In this document: positions 37,907-41,039 of the stretch, one piece after another
How positions within the stretch are numbered: position 1 is the first letter of the stretch
Layout of the letters: each line of letters starts with the position of its first letter
IMG/VR virus record: IMGVR_UViG_3300036845_000395
Span: 1-41,039 of that record
Origin: a virus
Length of the DNA stretch: 41,039 nucleotides
Reading direction: 5' to 3' (one strand)
Notes under the pieces: generated by a model
What the model was told of the DNA's origin: nothing
Seen by the model: the letters and a program-made list of their open reading frames with translations, nothing else
Database searches by the model: none
Made by a program: the position numbers and the translations under genes

Positions 37907-38056
37907 TCAGGCTTTGCGGCAAGCGATTATGAGGAAGCGCGAGCCGGTCCAGCCACCCCCATAGGTCCGGCCGATTTCGAAAGACACTGGCGAGCGGTCT
38001 TCGATGGTCATTCCCTTGAGGGCGCCGTCGAGAATGGTTTTGGTCACGATGAACAT
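37907..38056 (-). CDS. Very small hypothetical protein
   Basis: A 49-residue gene: MFIVTKTILDGALKGMTIED, then FEIGRTYGGGWTGSRFLIIA and CRKA. AAGGA lies ten bases before the ATG. Gly and aromatic residues suggest a compact beta domain. No family is recognised. RNA-like element A follows it directly. Confidence 0.6.
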   Translation of the reverse strand: MFIVTKTILDGALKGMTIEDRSPVSFEIGRTYGGGWTGSRFLIIACRKA

Positions 38057-38082
38057 TGTTGTGGGTCCTTGAAGGGTGATGG

Positions 38083-38370
38083 CTAGGCGGCTAACTGGTC
38101 TAGCTGGTCGCGCATGGTCGTTACCGCCTCGCGACAGGTCGCCAGCGGGACCTTGCCGCCTAGGACAAGGCGCAGGGCTTGCGCGGCTTTTTCAACTTGC
38201 TGGTCAGCGGGTTTGACGGCGACTGGCGCCGAAACCGCCACCGCGCGGCGGGCGATGGTGTGACAGGTTGGGCAAACCTTACAGTGCGACGCGCGGAACA
38301 TATGTCCGCAGGCGTGACGCTTGTATTCAGCCGGGAGAGACAGACCTTTGTAAGCTTTGGACATAGCCAT
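38083..38370 (-). CDS. Small zinc-finger-like protein
   Basis: A 95-residue protein. HACGHMFRASHCKVCPTCHT holds four Cys and several His in a CxxC-type arrangement typical of a zinc finger. A helical C-terminus follows (AAQALRLVLGGKVPLATCRE). Start Met at 38370 or 38364; neither has a clear ribosome site. The frame continues upstream through RNA-like element B to 38448, which I regard as accidental. Confidence 0.6.
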   Translation of the reverse strand: MAMSKAYKGLSLPAEYKRHACGHMFRASHCKVCPTCHTIARRAVAVSAPVAVKPADQQVEKAAQALRLVLGGKVPLATCREAVTTMRDQLDQLAA

Positions 38371-38394
38371 TTGAGCGGGTGCTTTCTGAAACTG

Positions 38395-38464
38395 AGGCGT
38401 TATCGCCTTCACGCCTTCAACCCGGCCAGCGTTTCCGCTTCCGGGCATTGGGCGCTAGGGCGCG
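38395..38464 (-). ncRNA. Duplicated structured RNA-like element, copy B
   Basis: This is the second copy, again starting about 14 bases after the stop of an upstream gene (38478). The main stem GCCCGG with CCGGGT is capped by the same AGCG-GAAA-CGCT. The last hairpin is AGGCG-ATAA-CGCCT, with a loop one base shorter than in copy A. Bases outside the stems, such as CGCGCCCTAGCGCCCA, are identical in both copies. Confidence 0.6.
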
Positions 38465-38477
38465 ATGTGAGCGGCGG

Positions 38478-38729
38478 TTAGTCGCCATAGCCGATGCGGG
38501 AAGGTTTCACGCGATCCGCGAAGGCTTCAGCTTCGCCCTTTGTGGCGAAGGGCGGACGGCAGGCGCCGACTTGGCCGTTGTGCGGGTTGCGAACCGTCCA
38601 ACCAGAGTCTTCCACTTCCCATTCCGCCATTTCGCTGGCGGATCGCCACGGCGCCGCACCGTAGACTGATGCGGTTTGGCCTGATGTGTGGCGCCAACGG
38701 CGAGCAGGGATGACTTCAAAGCGGTTCAT
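38478..38729 (-). CDS. Small phage protein, MNRFEVIPARRW type
   Basis: An 83-residue protein of a recurring phage type: MNRFEVIPARRWRHTSGQTA, then GWTVRNPHNGQVGACRPPFA and TKGEAEAFADRV. Its function is unknown. The ordered Trp, Asn and Gly pattern suggests a small beta fold. It is the second gene of the leftward operon. Confidence 0.7.
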   Translation of the reverse strand: MNRFEVIPARRWRHTSGQTASVYGAAPWRSASEMAEWEVEDSGWTVRNPHNGQVGACRPPFATKGEAEAFADRVKPSRIGYGD

Positions 38730-38754
38730 GATCAGGTTCCTTCAGGTTTGGGGG

Positions 38755-38979
38755 TTAGCGGGCGCCGCAAGCGACAAGAAATCGCTGCTTGTCGAAGCGC
38801 GGGTTTGTGGCGGTCAGCATGTTGGCGAGGCGTTCGGCGACGTTTTCGATGCCGTGGCAATAGCCTGCGTCATAGCGGACTTCTTCTGGCGAACGATCCG
38901 AAGCTTCCATCGTCTCGGCATGGTTCTGAAGACGCGCCTTGAAGACGCTGGCGATCAATTCGTAATCTTTGCGGGTCAT
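38755..38979 (-). CDS. Small phage protein, first gene of the leftward small-gene operon
   Basis: A 74-residue protein of a common phage family: MTRKDYELIASVFKARLQNH, then YCHGIENVAERLANML, ending TNPRFDKQRFLVACG. Its role is unknown; it often stands first in delayed early operons. GGAG lies eight bases before the ATG at 38979. Extensions to 39078 cross the promoter, so the short form is preferred. Confidence 0.8.
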   Translation of the reverse strand: MTRKDYELIASVFKARLQNHAETMEASDRSPEEVRYDAGYCHGIENVAERLANMLTATNPRFDKQRFLVACGAR

Positions 38980-39022
38980 TTGCAACTCTCCGGCGCCGGT
39001 TACATCAACCGGGTGAACCCCA

Positions 39023-39051
39023 TACATACATACGTTGTACGTATCTGCCAA
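39023..39051 (-). promoter_or_regulatory. Leftward promoter with internal operator
   Basis: On the minus strand, TTGGCA (39051-39046) and TATGTA (39028-39023) are separated by 17 bases. ATACGT-TGT-ACGTAT (39030-39044), a perfect inverted repeat, occupies that spacer, an ideal place for a repressor to block RNA polymerase. It lies 44 bases before the first gene of the operon. Confidence 0.6.
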
Positions 39052-39472
39052 GGGGAAAGCGCAAGCAACGTGCGACACATTGGACCGCGCGCGGCGCGCG
39101 TGTGCGTCAGGCGCAGGGCATGCGTCAGTGGTCGCTAGATCGAAGGGTTCGCCGCGCTAGCCTGAACACGTCCAGACAGGCGCGAGGCCCCAGTTTCAGG
39201 CGCGCGATTTTTTCCCGTTATTTGGGATTCTGTAGGCGTTCGCGTTCGTTTGGCCGCTCGCCAGGTCGCGCGCCACAATGTCGAGAACGCTGGTTTCTGG
39301 CTACACCTTCCCCGCCCTAGGGGAAAGGTCGCTGTTGATATCGTTCAGCTTTCCGCCGCAGCGCTCGCTTTACCCCTGCGGATTACCCCGCAAGCTGGTC
39401 GCTCGCCCCCCTCCCGCTGCGCCCGCGCGCCCCTCGAAAAATCAATCCCTACTGCCCCCCTAGGCTCTCTTC

Positions 39473-39492
39473 GGGAGGGTGGGGGTGGGGGG
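39473..39492 (+). promoter_or_regulatory. G-quadruplex motif
   Basis: GGGAGGGTGGGGGTGGGGGG has four G-runs with one-base loops, a very stable quadruplex pattern. It lies in the leader of the portal operon or upstream of its promoter. Confidence 0.6.
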
Positions 39493-39617
39493 CATGAATC
39501 TAACACCACCATACGCGCACCGGCTGCTGTAACCCCGCGTGCGACCTGACCACCGGCAAGCCGAAAAATCCGCCGCCCGGACTCCCCTCACGCGAGAGGT
39601 TGACCCCTCACGCCTAC

Positions 39618-39637
39618 TTGCGCGGGCAAACGAACGC
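39618..39637 (+). promoter_or_regulatory. TTGNNNGGNCAAACGAACRC motif before portal operon
   Basis: TTGCGC, GGG and CAAACGAACGC sit 50 bases before the ATG at 39687, in the same orientation and spacing as the motifs before the coat and terminase units. Confidence 0.55.
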
Positions 39638-39686
39638 ATTGACCGCGCCCAACATGGCCGACCCCCGGTCAGGAGGCGCGCGCACC

Positions 39687-40133
39687 ATGTCACAGAAGCC
39701 CTATGAGCCGTCCAAGCACGAGCAACAGGCGGCTGAAGAGCGCCGCGAAGAGCGCGAGGCGCAGACCCTTGAACACGCGCGCGAGCCGGACAAGCGCTCA
39801 AGTAGCGAAGCGGTAGCGCATGAGGAAAAGCAAAAGCCGCTGCCCGCCGGAGAAGCGGTCGGGGTGACGGACGCCGCCCGGCTGGCGTGGGCGAAGCAGG
39901 CCCCGCAGACCTATGCCGATAGCCTCGGCCGAAGCTGGACGTTCGAGATCGTCAGCGACCCGATCCATGGCCTGAAGCTGACCTGTGACGGAATCTCCCT
40001 CGGGCTGACGGCGGCGCAGATCGAGGCCAAGGACCCGGACGCCGTACACACGGCGGTCGCCGATCTGGACGAGGCGATGCCGCCCGGCGTCCAGCCCCAA
40101 GGTCCGGGGGCGCAGGCCGCCCCGAAGGGCTAG
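39687..40133 (+). CDS. Hypothetical protein, first gene of portal operon
   Basis: A 148-residue protein. The N-terminal 60 residues are highly charged and helical (KHEQQAAEERREEREAQTLE), then comes a compact segment (TYADSLGRSWTFEIVSDPIH, GLKLTCDGISLGLTAAQIEA) and a Pro/Gln tail. GGAGG lies about ten bases upstream of the ATG. Its position before portal suggests a head-assembly or late function. No family is recognised. Confidence 0.65.
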   Translation: MSQKPYEPSKHEQQAAEERREEREAQTLEHAREPDKRSSSEAVAHEEKQKPLPAGEAVGVTDAARLAWAKQAPQTYADSLGRSWTFEIVSDPIHGLKLTCDGISLGLTAAQIEAKDPDAVHTAVADLDEAMPPGVQPQGPGAQAAPKG

Positions 40134-40136
40134 GCC

Positions 40137-40457
40137 ATGGCCGGTCGCTACGCCGTGATGCTGGTCCCGACGCCGGACTTCGCCCGCGTCATCGTCGCCG
40201 ACATGGAAGGCGGCGAAGTGTGGGCGCAGGTCGATGGCCCGGTGCTGCTGGACGCGATGGCGGCGGGCAAGGGCTGCTGGCTGGCCGACATGGCCGACGT
40301 GAATATCAAGTTGCCCTATCCCGAGGCCCTGGTGTGCATGGCCCCGGCGTCCTGGCTGCGCGACTTCTACCCGCCCGAGCAACGGGACGGCTTTGACGAC
40401 TTCATGGCTAAGTGCATCCGCACCGCGCGTGAAGGCGCCGGGATGACCCTGCAATGA
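40137..40457 (+). CDS. Small protein before portal
   Basis: A 106-residue protein three bases after the previous gene and coupled by ATGA to portal. MAGRYAVMLVPTPDFARVIV is followed by ADMEGGEVWAQVDGPVLLDA and a C-terminal helix. It is an alpha/beta small domain with no family recognised. Confidence 0.65.
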   Translation: MAGRYAVMLVPTPDFARVIVADMEGGEVWAQVDGPVLLDAMAAGKGCWLADMADVNIKLPYPEALVCMAPASWLRDFYPPEQRDGFDDFMAKCIRTAREGAGMTLQ

Positions 40458-41039
40458 GCGCCGGGATCACGCCTGACGGGCCGCGCGGCCCGCAGTTCGA
40501 TGGCCCGCAGGCCTTGAGTCCGGCGCAGCAGCAGCCCCCTCCTGGCCGCAAGCAGACGGACCCGGCGAGCAAGCTGGACGGTCGGCGCACGGCAACGGAG
40601 TTGCCGGACGACGACGATCTGTTGGCCATGTTCGACCGCTGGGATAGCGCCCTGACCGCCCATTGGTCGCAATGGATGGAAGAGGCGCGCGGCTGGTACG
40701 ACTTCAGGGCCGGGAAGCAATGGACCGAAGTCGAAACCGAGCGGATGGATGAAAACCAGAAGATTCCGGTCACGTTCAACCTCACCGAACCGGCCATTGA
40801 TGCGGTCAACGGCGCCGAGATACAGGACCGGCAACAGGTCCAATACTATCCGCGTAATACGAGCCTGCAATCGACCGGGATCGCCGACGTGCTGACGCAG
40901 GGCGCCAACTACGTGGTCGATCAATGCAACGGCGATCAGGAGGACACCGACGCGTTCTTGGATTGCCTGACCTGTGGCGTCGGCTGGACCGAAACGCGGG
41001 TCGAGGTCGAAGGCCCGGCGGCCAGCATCATCAAGGAAC
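40454..41039 (+). CDS. Portal protein, N-terminal part (runs off the right end)
   Basis: This encodes the first 195 residues of a P22-type portal, the dodecameric ring at the head vertex through which DNA is packaged and ejected. The ATG overlaps the stop of the upstream gene as ATGA. After a Pro/Gln-rich leader of about 50 residues comes the portal N-terminus with WYDFRAGKQW, then an EPAIDAVNG segment typical of P22-like portals. The frame continues at base 2 of the window, giving 749 residues in total, close to the 725 of P22 gp1. Partial only because of where the circle was opened. Confidence 0.92.
   Translation, partial: MSAGITPDGPRGPQFDGPQALSPAQQQPPPGRKQTDPASKLDGRRTATELPDDDDLLAMFDRWDSALTAHWSQWMEEARGWYDFRAGKQWTEVETERMDENQKIPVTFNLTEPAIDAVNGAEIQDRQQVQYYPRNTSLQSTGIADVLTQGANYVVDQCNGDQEDTDAFLDCLTCGVGWTETRVEVEGPAASIIKE
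40885..41039. repeat. Terminal direct repeat, right copy
   Basis: This is the second copy of the end overlap and lies inside the portal gene. It keeps the portal reading frame in register with the left end, because codons at 40889 and 5 are equivalent. The six differences from the left copy all lie in its last 29 bases. Confidence 0.9.

Larger units (their letters stand above)
39052..39686. other. Long intergenic region between leftward and portal operons
   Basis: I see no convincing gene. It contains a CG-rich alternating block near 39086-39102, two TGCGTCAG repeats, a minus-strand CAAACGAACGC (39242-39252), a hairpin ACCTTCCCC with GGGGAAAGGT (39305-39329), a G-quadruplex motif (39473-39492) and a plus-strand TTG...CAAACGAACGC motif (39618-39637). 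It looks like a control region for two divergent units. Confidence 0.6.

Noticed and set aside
38371-38448. N-terminal extension of the zinc-finger-like protein through RNA-like element B
   Set aside because: The equivalent frame in copy A is stopped, so the conserved sequence is better explained as RNA structure.
39102-39549. Short plus-strand frames in the 39.1-39.5 kb gap
   Set aside because: They are basic, low-complexity, cross a G-quadruplex and hairpins, and lack ribosome sites.

Overview
The window is an essentially complete genome of a temperate, tailed (podovirus-like) phage or prophage of an alphaproteobacterium. The last 155 bases repeat the first 155, and the portal gene that runs off the right end continues in frame at the left end. 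The molecule is therefore circular or terminally redundant, with a unit length of 40,884 bp. The host assignment rests on a phage-encoded GcrA-family regulator (GcrA proteins are a hallmark of Alphaproteobacteria), G+C clearly above 60%, and small phage families that are common in alphaproteobacterial prophages. The morphotype rests on a P22-like portal, scaffold and coat order, an N4-gp56 type major capsid protein, and a run of large Ala/Gln-rich proteins that look like ejection proteins, with no tape measure, sheath or major tail protein.

Layout. (1) 34.5-36.8 kb rightward: a small gene, terminase small subunit and terminase large subunit. (2) 36.8-39.0 kb leftward: a chain of small overlapping genes behind a promoter with an operator between its -35 and -10. 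(3) 39.0-39.7 kb: a long regulatory gap. (4) 39.7-41.0 kb, continued at 1-3.3 kb, rightward: two small genes, portal, a coiled-coil protein and scaffold. (5) 3.3-6.9 kb leftward: an insertion-like accessory cluster with a parallel beta-helix protein, an A1S_2505-like protein and several small genes, plus one rightward membrane protein. (6) 7.1-18.7 kb rightward: coat, head-tail adaptor, small structural proteins, tail fibre, hub-like protein and ejection-type proteins. (7) 18.7-19.7 kb: a small membrane protein, a DUF6283-like protein and one more small gene. (8) 20.0-21.5 kb: tyrosine integrase with a convergent AlpA/excisionase-like gene. (9) 21.6-27.8 kb leftward: a membrane protein, a three-HTH protein, an HTH repressor candidate, a zinc-site protein, a cytosine-C5 DNA methyltransferase, a protein of unknown function with a RAMP-like glycine loop, and two long hexamer arrays. 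(10) 28.1-34.5 kb rightward: a Cro-like HTH gene, RuvC-like resolvase, SSB-like protein, primase-helicase, an iteron-rich origin candidate and GcrA.

The genes fit a lysogenic phage. The integrase and Xis candidates handle integration. The divergent 27.8-28.1 kb region with two sets of 10-bp phased repeats looks like the immunity or early switch. The rightward early operon supplies replication and recombination. The late genes package DNA into a P22-like head. No endolysin could be recognised.

The most unusual content is as follows. Two arrays of a degenerate hexamer (consensus GRCGNN, 73 units without a phase break in one and about 78 in the other) flank an unrecognised gene and adjoin a DNA methyltransferase. 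A duplicated RNA-like element in the small-gene operon shows a compensatory base-pair change. A repeated motif, TTGNNNGGNCAAACGAACRC, precedes three rightward units. A GTGCA-N3-TGCAC palindrome precedes three other units. A palindromic 11-mer, CCGCCAGGCGG, occurs six times, always in the same orientation.
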